From Candidatus Heimdallarchaeum endolithica (lineage in GTDB: Archaea; Asgardarchaeota; Heimdallarchaeia; Heimdallarchaeales; Heimdallarchaeaceae), in the NCBI GenBank assembly GCA_021513715.1, contig CP084167.1, positions 1,752,571 through 1,816,570 on the forward strand: a stretch of 64,000 bases of DNA, read 5' to 3'. The translations under genes were made by a program, and so were the position numbers. How positions within the stretch are numbered: the stretch's first letter is position 1; each line of letters starts with the position of its first letter. The notes below the pieces were generated by a model, which made no database searches, was not told the origin of the DNA, and saw nothing but the letters and a program-made list of their open reading frames with translations. Positions 43,881 to 53,044 of this stretch are shown one piece after another.

Positions 43881-45647
43881 ATGAATAAAAAAGCATTTTT
43901 AGGGATTGCACTGATATTTGTTGTTAGTGCATCAATGATCCCAGCATCCGCTGCAGAAGGAGATATTATACCTGCGTTCTACATAAACTTATTATCACCA
44001 AACACCAATCCTGCCAGAAACCAATGGGCAGCATTGATGGAAAATCAATTACCAAAAATCGGAATTGGTATTGCTTTCCATGAATCCACTGGTTGGGGTA
44101 ACATCATGCCTCGTACATGGTCATACCCAGTTGGTGAAGAAGGTAAGTTCGATTACATTCCAACATATGAAGATGGTGGTTATGATATCCTTTTTGTAGG
44201 TTGGAGTTGGGGATTAGACTGGGATCCAACAGGACTTTATGATACAGCCAGTATTGTTCCAGCTGGAGACAATATGTACCAATACAGTAATCCTACGTAT
44301 GATGCAAAACTTGTAGAATACACATCAGAACTTGACGACACTGCACGTATTGCTAAAGCTAAAGAATTACAAGCTATTCTCTATGATGATTTGCCATCAA
44401 TTACACTCATCTATCCTAGAGAAGTATTTGGTTTTGCTAAAACCTTAAGTGGAATTGACACTCTATTATTAGGAACTAGTGCTCAGCGTCCAGAAAATTG
44501 GAGAACCACAGAATCTGATTCTACCATCACTTATGCACTTCCTGCTGAATTAACAGAATACAATATCTTTGTCCAAGAATCTTATTATGATGCTCAATGG
44601 ATGAGCTGTGTTTATTATGGTCTCTTCGGACGAAGTCAAGATGAGCACCTAATGGAACCAGTTATTGCAAAGAATTACAGTGTTTCAGAGAATAAATTAA
44701 CCTTTACTGTTGACATTAATCCTGATGCTTACTTCAGTAATGGAGATCCTGTAACTGCTTATGATGTTGATTATACTTATGAGTTACACATGACTCCTGC
44801 AGTTGCATCCAGTTCTTATGGTTATCTAACAACCTTCTTTGAGGATAATGATTCAATTAAGGCTTTAGATGACGATACTGTTCAATTTACTTTGAAACAG
44901 CCATACGCTTTTGCTTTAAGTCTTTTAAGCTATGCTATCATCAATAAAGATCTAGTTCAAGCTTACATCGAAGAAAATGGTTATGATATGGGAGCACTAG
45001 ATCAAGCTTTAGTTACTGGTGCTGGTCCATACATGCTTGATGTTGATGATTATGATACAACTACTAGTACTGTTACATTACAACCCAATCCACATTGGGC
45101 TTTAACAGATGATGATCTTGTTGAAAAATTGATTTTCACATTTATCTCTGGTAAAGATACTGCTATTGCTGCTCTTGCTGATGGAACAGTTGATATTGTA
45201 GACTCACAATATGCACCTGTTGAATCAGACTATGAAGGCATTGATGCAAATGTAGTAGTAGCTAAAACTCCAGCCACACAAGAAATGGCTATCAACTTAA
45301 AGCATCCAATCATTGGTACTGGAGAGCTCACCCCTGCTGGAACAGTTGATGCAGCAAAAAGCATCAGAAAAGCTATTAGTCATGCTGTTCCTCGCGAGAC
45401 AATCGTAACAGAGATCTTACAAGGACTTGGAGCACCTGGTATTAACCCAATGCCTGATGCTTCAGTAGGTTTTGATACCTCATTAGAACCATACACCTAT
45501 GATCTTGAATTAGCTAAGTCTCTAATAGAAGATGCAGGATACACATTAGAAACTGAAACAGCAATTAAAAGTGGAATCCCTGGATTAGTCTTCATTTCCT
45601 TCTTAGGTGTTGCTTCTTTAGTAGCTTTAAGAAGATTCAGAAAATAA
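43881..45647 (+). CDS. Circularly permuted SBP_bac_5-type substrate-binding protein
   Basis: The 588-residue surface protein has a signal peptide (1-25, SAAEGD) and a C-terminal membrane anchor (about 565-588, ending in RRFRK). Residues about 41-200 read like the C-terminal third of DppA/OppA-type proteins: NPARNQWAALMENQLPKIGI, GGYDILFVGWSWGLDWDP and AKELQAILYDDLPSITLIYP. Residues 213-555 then read like the N-terminal two thirds: YGLFGRSQD, the PDAYFSNGDPVTAYDV motif, GAGPYML, SIRKAISHAVPRE and DLELAKSLIEDAGY. The order is reversed relative to the family. The substrate is probably a peptide or similar. Ribosome site AGGTGA precedes ATG. No Opp-type permease is nearby. Confidence 0.8.
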   Translation: MNKKAFLGIALIFVVSASMIPASAAEGDIIPAFYINLLSPNTNPARNQWAALMENQLPKIGIGIAFHESTGWGNIMPRTWSYPVGEEGKFDYIPTYEDGGYDILFVGWSWGLDWDPTGLYDTASIVPAGDNMYQYSNPTYDAKLVEYTSELDDTARIAKAKELQAILYDDLPSITLIYPREVFGFAKTLSGIDTLLLGTSAQRPENWRTTESDSTITYALPAELTEYNIFVQESYYDAQWMSCVYYGLFGRSQDEHLMEPVIAKNYSVSENKLTFTVDINPDAYFSNGDPVTAYDVDYTYELHMTPAVASSSYGYLTTFFEDNDSIKALDDDTVQFTLKQPYAFALSLLSYAIINKDLVQAYIEENGYDMGALDQALVTGAGPYMLDVDDYDTTTSTVTLQPNPHWALTDDDLVEKLIFTFISGKDTAIAALADGTVDIVDSQYAPVESDYEGIDANVVVAKTPATQEMAINLKHPIIGTGELTPAGTVDAAKSIRKAISHAVPRETIVTEILQGLGAPGINPMPDASVGFDTSLEPYTYDLELAKSLIEDAGYTLETETAIKSGIPGLVFISFLGVASLVALRRFRK

Positions 45648-45729
45648 AATCTATTTCTTTTTTTCTTTTTTTTATTGCAAATAATTTTTATTAAAAGAGT
45701 AAAATTTTGCAAACAGTTAATTGCATTTA

Positions 45730-46056
45730 TTAGTCTTTAGGCTGTTTTTTAAACTCACTTATGGGAAAGATTAATCCAAGTTCTATCAATAAAGTAAGCA
45801 TTTTTTTGAAATTAACTACTTTATAGGTGTTTTTAACAGAAATTTGTTTTACCATTCTATTATTAATTAAATAATTCAAACATTTTTTTACTGAATCATG
45901 TTTAATACCAGTTACTTCTGCCAATTCATCAAGTGTCATCCCTTCTTCATACATACTGAGTGAAACACCTACAACACCTAGATTTATTCTTTCCATTACT
46001 TCTGTTGGCAACATATCTGAAAGTTCATCATTATTTTTTTCTTTTTTTTCATCCAT
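45730..46056 (-). CDS. Small winged-helix HTH protein
   Basis: From ATG 46056 (GGTGA 5 bp upstream) the protein has 108 residues: a charged N-terminus, then a winged helix GMTLDELAEVTGIKHDSVKKCLNYLINNRMVKQIS, and a hydrophobic C-terminal segment LTLLIELGLIFPI. It resembles small MarR/ArsR-like archaeal regulators. It lies 15 bp downstream of the phosphoribosyltransferase gene and may regulate purine salvage, but no operator is evident. Confidence 0.6.
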   Translation of the reverse strand: MDEKKEKNNDELSDMLPTEVMERINLGVVGVSLSMYEEGMTLDELAEVTGIKHDSVKKCLNYLINNRMVKQISVKNTYKVVNFKKMLTLLIELGLIFPISEFKKQPKD

Positions 46057-46071
46057 TTCTTTCACCACACC

Positions 46072-46653
46072 CTAGTTATTTGTGAGAACTTTTTCAAAAT
46101 AAGATTCGACAAGATGGGGGGGAATACCAATATCTTTCAATTGTTTTTTAATTTCTAGCACAGTATGCTTTTTTCTTAATTCCTTATATTGGAAAGCTAT
46201 AAATTCTCCATATTCCCAAGGGTATACAATCCATTTATCTGTTAGATTGATATAAAAATCAGGTACAACAATACTATGCTTTTTATAATGTAATGTTGCA
46301 GTTTTGATAGATTTCGGACCTTTTGTTTTTATGTGTTCTATTGCAGCTTGAAGGCTTTTTCCTGAATCGGCCACATCATCCACAATTAATATTTTTTTAT
46401 TTTTTACTTCTGCTGTCAATTCTTGTGTAATGATTGGGTTTTCTCTTACTTGGGACGTATCTCGATAAAACTCTATTTTTATGTTAGCAGTAAATTTATT
46501 CCCATAAAAATCAGAAAGCAATCTAGCTGGAATCCACCCACCACGAGCAATACCTACAATAATATCAGGAAATTCATTAGCATTTATTAGTTTTTCAAAC
46601 AAATAATAACACATGTTATACGCTTCGTCCCAGCTTACTATTTCATACTGCAA
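46072..46653 (-). CDS. Purine-type phosphoribosyltransferase
   Basis: The protein, about 193 residues, has the type I PRTase PRPP motif KILIVDDVADSGKSLQAA and the pyrophosphate-loop region IIVGIARGGWIPARLLSDF. WIVYPWEYGEF is seen in archaeal xanthine/hypoxanthine/guanine PRTases. It would salvage purine bases using PRPP. GAGGTG at 46660-46665 fits a ribosome site for TTG 46653; the GTG within that site (46662) is the alternative start. Confidence 0.85.
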   Translation of the reverse strand: MQYEIVSWDEAYNMCYYLFEKLINANEFPDIIVGIARGGWIPARLLSDFYGNKFTANIKIEFYRDTSQVRENPIITQELTAEVKNKKILIVDDVADSGKSLQAAIEHIKTKGPKSIKTATLHYKKHSIVVPDFYINLTDKWIVYPWEYGEFIAFQYKELRKKHTVLEIKKQLKDIGIPPHLVESYFEKVLTNN

Positions 46654-46803
46654 AACTAGCACCTCAAGAATATATTTCTCTTAAAGCTAATTTTTAAAAA
46701 TATTGTCAAAGCTGCTATCATTGATTGTTATAAATAAAAACATCTTAGAAAAGTATTTAATACGTGAATCTTATTTTTATTGAATTAACTTTTAGGTGAT
46801 AAT

Positions 46804-49048
46804 TTGTCATTCATACAACATTTGAATTTAACAGAAGATGAAAAAAAGATATATGAGTTTTTGCTAAACTTTGGAAATTTAACAGCAATAGAACTAGCCA
46901 ATTTTGCTGGAACTAATTTCCAAACCGTAAAAAATGCTTTAAGTTCTTTAATTGAAAAAGGGGCTGTTGGTGAAACCAAAGGATATATCAAAAAGTATTT
47001 TGCAAGGATACCACTAGCATATCTTGGAGAAAAGAGTACAAATATTTCCAGTCAAATCAACGAAAATCTTACATCAGCCTCGTCCTCTCTCACAAATGAA
47101 AAAGAGAAACTCGTAGAACTTAAATCAAAAACAAAAACCAAAATTACAGAGGAGATTGAGCACAAGAAGAAAAGTTTAGATTCTCAGATGAATACTAAAA
47201 AAGAAGAGATACTGTCTAATATAGAAGAAATTAAAGAAAACAATTCTAAGAGAATTGATGAAATTCGATCTCAAATAGAAGAGAATATCGATTCTTTAAA
47301 GAATGAAATTAATTCTGAACTTAGTGAAAGTACAGGAAAAGCTTTAGATGCAGTTTCTAGCTCAAAAAAACAAATAATTGATTCAAAAACAGGACTAATA
47401 ACAAACTTAGAAAATGAGACAACAAAGATTATTGAAGAAACATCAGTTTCAGTTAAGACAAAGAAGGATGATATCAATAATGTTACAACTAGTCTTCAAC
47501 CGAAATTAGAAGAATTAAAAAACAGCCTATGTAGGTGAATTTGATGAAATCAGCAATATTACAAAAGCAAACTTTGATTTGGCTAAAGTAGATCTAAAAG
47601 AATTTAACGAAAAACAAGCAGCAAAAACTCTAGATTACTCCCAAAACATTACAACTGAATTAGGCAAAACTTTAGACAGTGCAACTGTTACAGTAAAAAG
47701 TCATTTAGACACTCTCAATAACAACTTAGAAAATTTGTTAAATACTAAAACAGAAGAGATGGTACTAAAGATCAAAGAGACATTAGCTTCTTTAAGTAAT
47801 GAAATAGAAGCAATAAAAGGTGATCTTGTAGCAGAGATGGTACAACAAAAAAGTGCTGTTGTTGCTTCTACACTACTAAAAATAAAAGATGAACTAGCAA
47901 TCAAATTTACAGATTTTACAAACGAGGAACAACGAAGAAAACAAGAACTTATGAGTGAAAAAGACATCTTTTCACAAAAATTAGATGCCTATTATAATGA
48001 GACTATAGACGAATTTAGCAAAAAAATTGAGGAAATAAAAACTAATGCAGAACAAAAAGTGGCCAATATTAATTCTAAAACATTGAGTGAGTTCACATCC
48101 CTCTCTGAACAGATAATTTCGATTTTATCGGAACATCAAGAGACTTTCAGCAAAAGCATCAATGATATCAAAACTAAGATAAGTCAAGAATTAGAAAAAA
48201 ATGCCAATGAAAACACTGAAACGTTAAACAACATTGAAAATATGCTTAAAACTATAATCGAAACTAATTCAACAAAAATAGAAAGTCTTTACAACCAAAC
48301 AAAGTCAACTATAGAAACACAAACAAAAAATATCCGAGAGACAATTATGGGAGCAGTTGACAACATAGTTAATGACACTCTGGAAACGGCAAATGCATTA
48401 GTTTCCATCTCAAAAGGAGAGATAGATAAAACAAAGAGCTTTATTGAAGAAATGATAGAAAAAGAAATAGAAAGTAGTTTTGGTATAATGGAAGAAACAC
48501 ATTTAAATCTAGAAAAACTAGCTAAAGAACTGATGAGTGTTTCTGTGCAACTCGGAGAAGATTTCCAAACTTTAGAAGCTAAGACAACAACAGTAAAAGA
48601 ACCAGATATACATACAACAGTAATTACAGGTGTTGATGCAGTTGAAGAGCATATAAAAGACATATTAAAAGATATTAAAACAAAGGGAACATTATTTGTT
48701 CCAACAAAAAGATCTGTACCTGTTGAAATACTAAAATCACTAAAAAGTTCAGTACAAATTACAATAGTTACAAAAATTGATGATGAAATGGACAAAGATT
48801 GGGTAAACGATTTACAGAAAAATACACAGGCAAACGTCATGATTAGAACGATAAGAGAAGGAGGAACAGATATACCTGTTATCTACGCAGTGGAAAGAGA
48901 TAGTTCTGAGGTACTAGTAGCAATCGAGGATGAGACCACAAAAGAAGTAGTTGGGATATTATCAAATTCTACCGAATTTGCGAAAGTTCTGTCATTCACC
49001 ATACTTAGCAATTACTTAACTGGAGCAGCTTCTAGACAAATAAGATAA
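46804..49048 (+). pseudogene. HTH-coiled coil-TrmB-like protein, split by one frameshift
   Basis: Two frames meet at an A6 run (47517-47522). Frame one (46804-47538) has a TrmB-type HTH (residues 3-75, LNLTEDEKKIYEFLLNFGNLTAIELANFAG) and the start of a coiled coil. Frame two is open from 47519 to 49048, with about 330 more residues of coiled coil and a C-terminal domain. That domain (about VEEHIKDILKDIKTKGTLFVPTKRSVPVEIL to the end) resembles the TrmB effector/PLD-like fold without the HKD motif. Removing one A joins them into a protein of about 748 residues. It could be a sequencing error, a mutation or recoding. Confidence 0.75.
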
Positions 49049-49175
49049 AAAACCTTTTTTTATTCTTTTTTGCTAAAAAAATTTAATTCTGAGACATGAT
49101 TCACAGTTAGGTTTTTAGCGTAAAGATTATAAGCGAAAACAATTTTTCCTAGTTAACAACAAAGGTGATTAAAAA

Positions 49176-49352
49176 ATGCCAACAGTAGTAGATGAATCAT
49201 GTTGTGTAGGCTGTGGAGCTTGTGTAGACGTTTGTCCAGAGAATGTTTATGACCTAATAAATGACATAGCAGTTCCTGTTCGAAAAGAAGATTGCACAGA
49301 CTGCGGCCTATGTATTGATGAATGTCCTTCAGAATGTATTGATTTTGAATAA
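49176..49352 (+). CDS. 2[4Fe-4S] ferredoxin
   Basis: A 58-residue protein begins MPTVVDESCCVGCGACVDVCP and has a second cluster motif CTDCGLCIDECPSECIDFE. The two CxxCxxCxxxCP sets bind two [4Fe-4S] clusters, giving a small low-potential electron carrier. Ribosome site AAAGGTGATT lies just upstream of ATG 49176. It is monocistronic, between the coiled-coil protein and a convergent PLD gene. Confidence 0.93.
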   Translation: MPTVVDESCCVGCGACVDVCPENVYDLINDIAVPVRKEDCTDCGLCIDECPSECIDFE

Positions 49353-49432
49353 ATCAATATCTTTGCTTTTTCTTTTTGTTTTTAATGCTATTTTCCAAAT
49401 ATTTAATTTACTGAAAAATATGAAGATTACTT

Positions 49433-49945
49433 TTAACCAAATTTTTTGTCACACCGACCTCTATATTTACAATCCAAGCAAAATTCTCTTTCCCAAATTC
49501 TTTGAAAAAAGTCTATTAACTTCCATATTTCTAAATAGTCTTCTATAATCACACCTATTTCCCAATTTCTTGCAGAGGTTTCAACTTTTCCCATTCCTGT
49601 TCCAGTTAAGTTTCCAGAACCTACATATGCTTTTTTCTCATCAACAATAAACACTTTTCCATGGCTTCTTGGGCAGTGAAAAACAAGTGAAGGATCATGA
49701 GATTCTATTTTTTTAATTAATGTTGATTGTGTTGAATCTTTTCCACTAATAATTTTTAAATCAATATCTTTACTTAATGCAATTAAAACCTCTGAAATGC
49801 GATATGTTTTCTTTGAAATAATCTGTACTCTAAAATCACTTGATACTCCAGTCATAATCCACAGACTTTTTTTTGCCTTAAACGCCACTTTACGTAAAAA
49901 CTCATCATAAATCTCTTTATTTACTATCAAAGAGTTTGACATCAA
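49433..49945 (-). CDS. Single-HKD phospholipase D-like nuclease
   Basis: The 170-residue protein has one HKD motif, SHGKVFIVDEKKAYVGSGNLTGTG, preceded by CP and followed by WEIGVIIED. A C-terminal CxxC...C set (CLDCKYRGRCDKKFG) may bind zinc. Small single-HKD proteins of the Nuc type dimerise to form one active site and cleave phosphodiester bonds, often in DNA. No signal peptide is seen. The gene is 93 bp from the divergent nuclease-helicase gene. Confidence 0.75.
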   Translation of the reverse strand: MMSNSLIVNKEIYDEFLRKVAFKAKKSLWIMTGVSSDFRVQIISKKTYRISEVLIALSKDIDLKIISGKDSTQSTLIKKIESHDPSLVFHCPRSHGKVFIVDEKKAYVGSGNLTGTGMGKVETSARNWEIGVIIEDYLEIWKLIDFFQRIWEREFCLDCKYRGRCDKKFG

Positions 49946-50038
49946 TTACTTTATTATTTTTAGTTTTTTAAACTCTGCTAAAAAAATCTAGTAAATATGT
50001 TATCAAAGCTTAAATACTGAAACCACTGTTGTTGAACA

Positions 50039-53029
50039 ATGGAAAATATTGAAGCTATTTGTATCAAAGTTCTATCTCAAAGGAAAGGAGAAAATCCTCT
50101 TACTTGTTTATTAGTTGAAGTAAGCAAAATTCAATATGTTCTCAATCTTTGGTCTCCTTGGAATGGAATAGGTGACTATATTCAACCATATACAAAAATA
50201 CGTGTTTTCAACGTAGACAAAAAAGAATACAATGATTCAACCTATTATTCTGCAGGAAAAAAGGCTATAGTTGTCGTTGACCCTGATATTTTAATGAATG
50301 CTTCAACTATTGGAAATATATCCTATTGTCCTAGAAGTTATTACATTAGTGAAAAAATGGGAGATACTCTTTCTCCCTTATCTGCTATAAAAGGAACAAT
50401 CGTTCATGTAGCTTTGAGTACGGCAATCGCAACTAGTAGTTCTCCTTTGGAAGTTTTATCTGATGTTATTGATTACTATTCAATCCAATTCGAGCAATTA
50501 GGCTATTCTCGTGAAATCATTGAAGCAGAAGTTTATAAAATGGTAGAAGCATTAGATAAATTCATTAATAGCTTGCCTGCAGAGACAATCCCAGAGTCAC
50601 TCTTTTTTTCACCATATTTAGGGATCAGAGGGAGAATAGATGTGCTTGCAGAACAAATTTACGAACTTAAAACAGCCAAATTGGGTACAGATGATGAAGC
50701 CCGATTTTCAGATATGATGCAAGTAACGTTATACGCTTTTGGTTTAACAGATATGAAAGAAAATATTGCACAAACTGATGGAACTGTTTTATATGTTGGG
50801 TCAGAAACTCTTCAACCAAAAAAAGTAAACATTAGTTGGGGAATCTTAAGGTATGCTATTCAAATGCGTAACATTGCTTATAGAATTTCTTTTTTGGATT
50901 ATGTTCCTCCAATTCTTAATGATAAACAATCCAGAAAATGCAACAAATGTTCAGTTCAAGTTATGTGTAGTCTTTTTTGCGCAGGATTAAATCAATTTAG
51001 AAGTTGTGACATATGTAACCACGCTAGTTTTTGCAGCAAAACAGCTTTACCTAAAAAAGAACAAGAATATTTCAATAAATATAGTTATTTATTATCTCAG
51101 GAAAGATTAGAAACAAACCGTAATTTAGCTGATTTGTGGAATCTTTCGCTAAAAGAGAGAATAGAAAAAGGGAAAACTATTAATGATTTAGTGTTAAAAA
51201 ACGAAATTTTAGAAAATGGTATAAGAACATTAGTTTTTTCATGTGATAATCAATCAGAAATAAGAGAAGGAGATGTTATCATTTTAAGTGATGGGGATGT
51301 AATTTCTAGCCCTATTAGTACAGGAACAGTAACTAATATTACTTCAACATCTATAGAAATAGAAACAAAAGCTCATCCTGAAAAAGTTTCTGTAATTGAT
51401 TTATATTCTATTGATGTGGGATTTAATCGTCAACAAAGAGGATTATTCAACTTTATTTTTAAATCCAATGACTTTAAAAAGATAATCTTGGATCATAAAC
51501 CTCCCGTTATAAAAAAAGTCAAAGGAAATTTTGTACCCAACAATTCATCTCAAAATGAAGCTATACAAAAGATTCTTGGTACTGAAAATTACTTATTAAT
51601 TCAAGGACCTGCAGGAACAGGAAAAACGCATGTAATTGCCAAATCTGCAATTTTACTCGCTGATAAAAAAGAGAAGGTTCTTTTAACAGCTTATACAAAT
51701 CGAGCTGTTGACAACATGTGTAAATATCTATTAGAAAATGGTTATCAAAACTTTGTTAGGTTAGGATCTACACATGCTACACAGAGAGAAATAAGAAAAT
51801 ACACTTTATTTTCTATATTAAAGAAAAATAAGAATAAAAAAGTACTTGACATCCTTGATAAATATCCAATAATTGTTGCGACAACATCCACTATTTCTTC
51901 ACCAGTCTATTCTAATCTCGGAATACAAATAGTAATAGTTGATGAAGCGAGCCAAATGACTGAAACAACTCTTCTTTCTGCTTTAATAGAAGGTAAAAAA
52001 TTTATTCTTGTTGGAGATCACAAGCAATTACCCCCTGTTATTCAAAGTGTGGTGTGTAAAAACGAAGGATTTGACATTTCATTATTTGAAAAATTAGCCA
52101 AATCTAATCCTCAATTTGTACATTTATTAAGAATCCAATTTAGAATGAATGAGAAAATAATGGAATTTTCAAATAAAAAGTTTTATGAGAACAAACTAGA
52201 ATGTTTTGATAACCTAATTGCACTTCAAAACTTATATGACTTAGGAAATTTCGCAGGCGATTTTCAGAAATTTGAAAATAATACTATCTATGACCCAAAA
52301 ATGCCTTTAGTATACGTTCAAGTAAACGGAAAATTCAATCCTGAAAAAAAACTGAATGCTATGGAAGCTGAAATTGTTGCTACAATAGCTAAAAACTTTT
52401 TGAGATTAGGAATAAGCACTGAACAGATTGGAGTTATTGCACCCTATCGAGGGCAAGTAGGTGAAATAAGAAGATTTATACCTAGTGTTTCAGTCGATAC
52501 CGTAGATAGGTTTCAAGGTTCTGACCGAGAGATTATAATTCTCTCATTAACAGAAGCAAATATTCACGGTTTCAAGGGATTTTCAGATGAAAGAAGACTC
52601 AATGTTGCTATTACGCGGGCTAAAAAGAAACTTGTAGTAGTTGGAAACCCAAATCTTACTGAGGGAGAGTTAGGAGAGTACATTAGTTATCTAAGAGATA
52701 ATGTAGAAAATGTTCAAGTTAAAGAGATAGAAGAAAAAGAAGAATTAATAGAAAAACAAATAAGAACGGTTATAGTTGCTGATTCCATATCAAAAGTTGC
52801 TTCATTTTTTAAAAAAGTTAAGGCAAAAGGAAAAGAGTTATACAAATCAAAAGAAGAAATAAACAAATGTCCAATTTGTTTCCAACAAGTTTATGAGAAT
52901 GCTATTCAATGTCCAATTTGTGAAAAACTTTATCATTATACTCACTTAATCCAATGGATTAAAGAAAAAGGAAGATGCCCTTACTGCAAAACATCTTTAT
53001 CTATATATTCTGTCTATGCAGAAGAGTAA
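50039..53029 (+). CDS. Dna2-like nuclease-helicase with C-terminal RING-like finger
   Basis: The 996-residue protein has a Cas4/RecB-like PD-(D/E)xK nuclease (about 90-335): SYCPRSYY (Cys97), GRIDVL (Asp201), YELKTAK (Glu209, Lys211). A cysteine cluster CNKC...CSLFC (301-314), together with Cys97, probably binds Fe-S. A superfamily 1 (Upf1/Dna2) helicase follows: Walker A GPAGTGKTHVI (523-533), IVDEASQMTE, VGDHKQLPP, DTVDRFQGSDREIIILSLTEA and RRLNVAITRAKKKL. The C-terminal 55 residues form a RING-like finger with CPIC (944-947), CPIC (958-961), H966/H969 and CPYC (980-983). Domain order matches eukaryotic Dna2 apart from the RING. Confidence 0.88.
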   Translation: MENIEAICIKVLSQRKGENPLTCLLVEVSKIQYVLNLWSPWNGIGDYIQPYTKIRVFNVDKKEYNDSTYYSAGKKAIVVVDPDILMNASTIGNISYCPRSYYISEKMGDTLSPLSAIKGTIVHVALSTAIATSSSPLEVLSDVIDYYSIQFEQLGYSREIIEAEVYKMVEALDKFINSLPAETIPESLFFSPYLGIRGRIDVLAEQIYELKTAKLGTDDEARFSDMMQVTLYAFGLTDMKENIAQTDGTVLYVGSETLQPKKVNISWGILRYAIQMRNIAYRISFLDYVPPILNDKQSRKCNKCSVQVMCSLFCAGLNQFRSCDICNHASFCSKTALPKKEQEYFNKYSYLLSQERLETNRNLADLWNLSLKERIEKGKTINDLVLKNEILENGIRTLVFSCDNQSEIREGDVIILSDGDVISSPISTGTVTNITSTSIEIETKAHPEKVSVIDLYSIDVGFNRQQRGLFNFIFKSNDFKKIILDHKPPVIKKVKGNFVPNNSSQNEAIQKILGTENYLLIQGPAGTGKTHVIAKSAILLADKKEKVLLTAYTNRAVDNMCKYLLENGYQNFVRLGSTHATQREIRKYTLFSILKKNKNKKVLDILDKYPIIVATTSTISSPVYSNLGIQIVIVDEASQMTETTLLSALIEGKKFILVGDHKQLPPVIQSVVCKNEGFDISLFEKLAKSNPQFVHLLRIQFRMNEKIMEFSNKKFYENKLECFDNLIALQNLYDLGNFAGDFQKFENNTIYDPKMPLVYVQVNGKFNPEKKLNAMEAEIVATIAKNFLRLGISTEQIGVIAPYRGQVGEIRRFIPSVSVDTVDRFQGSDREIIILSLTEANIHGFKGFSDERRLNVAITRAKKKLVVVGNPNLTEGELGEYISYLRDNVENVQVKEIEEKEELIEKQIRTVIVADSISKVASFFKKVKAKGKELYKSKEEINKCPICFQQVYENAIQCPICEKLYHYTHLIQWIKEKGRCPYCKTSLSIYSVYAEE

Positions 53030-53044
53030 GGCGAAAAAATATAA

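Noticed and set aside
48289..48840. 183-codon antisense frame in the coiled-coil gene
   Set aside because: Cys/Ser/Val-rich mirror of Glu/Lys/Thr coiled-coil codons, no motif or ribosome site.
49315..49548. 77-codon frame overlapping the ferredoxin 3' end
   Set aside because: Ferredoxin frame is clearly the coding one; this frame is Phe/Leu-rich AT noise across a convergent spacer.
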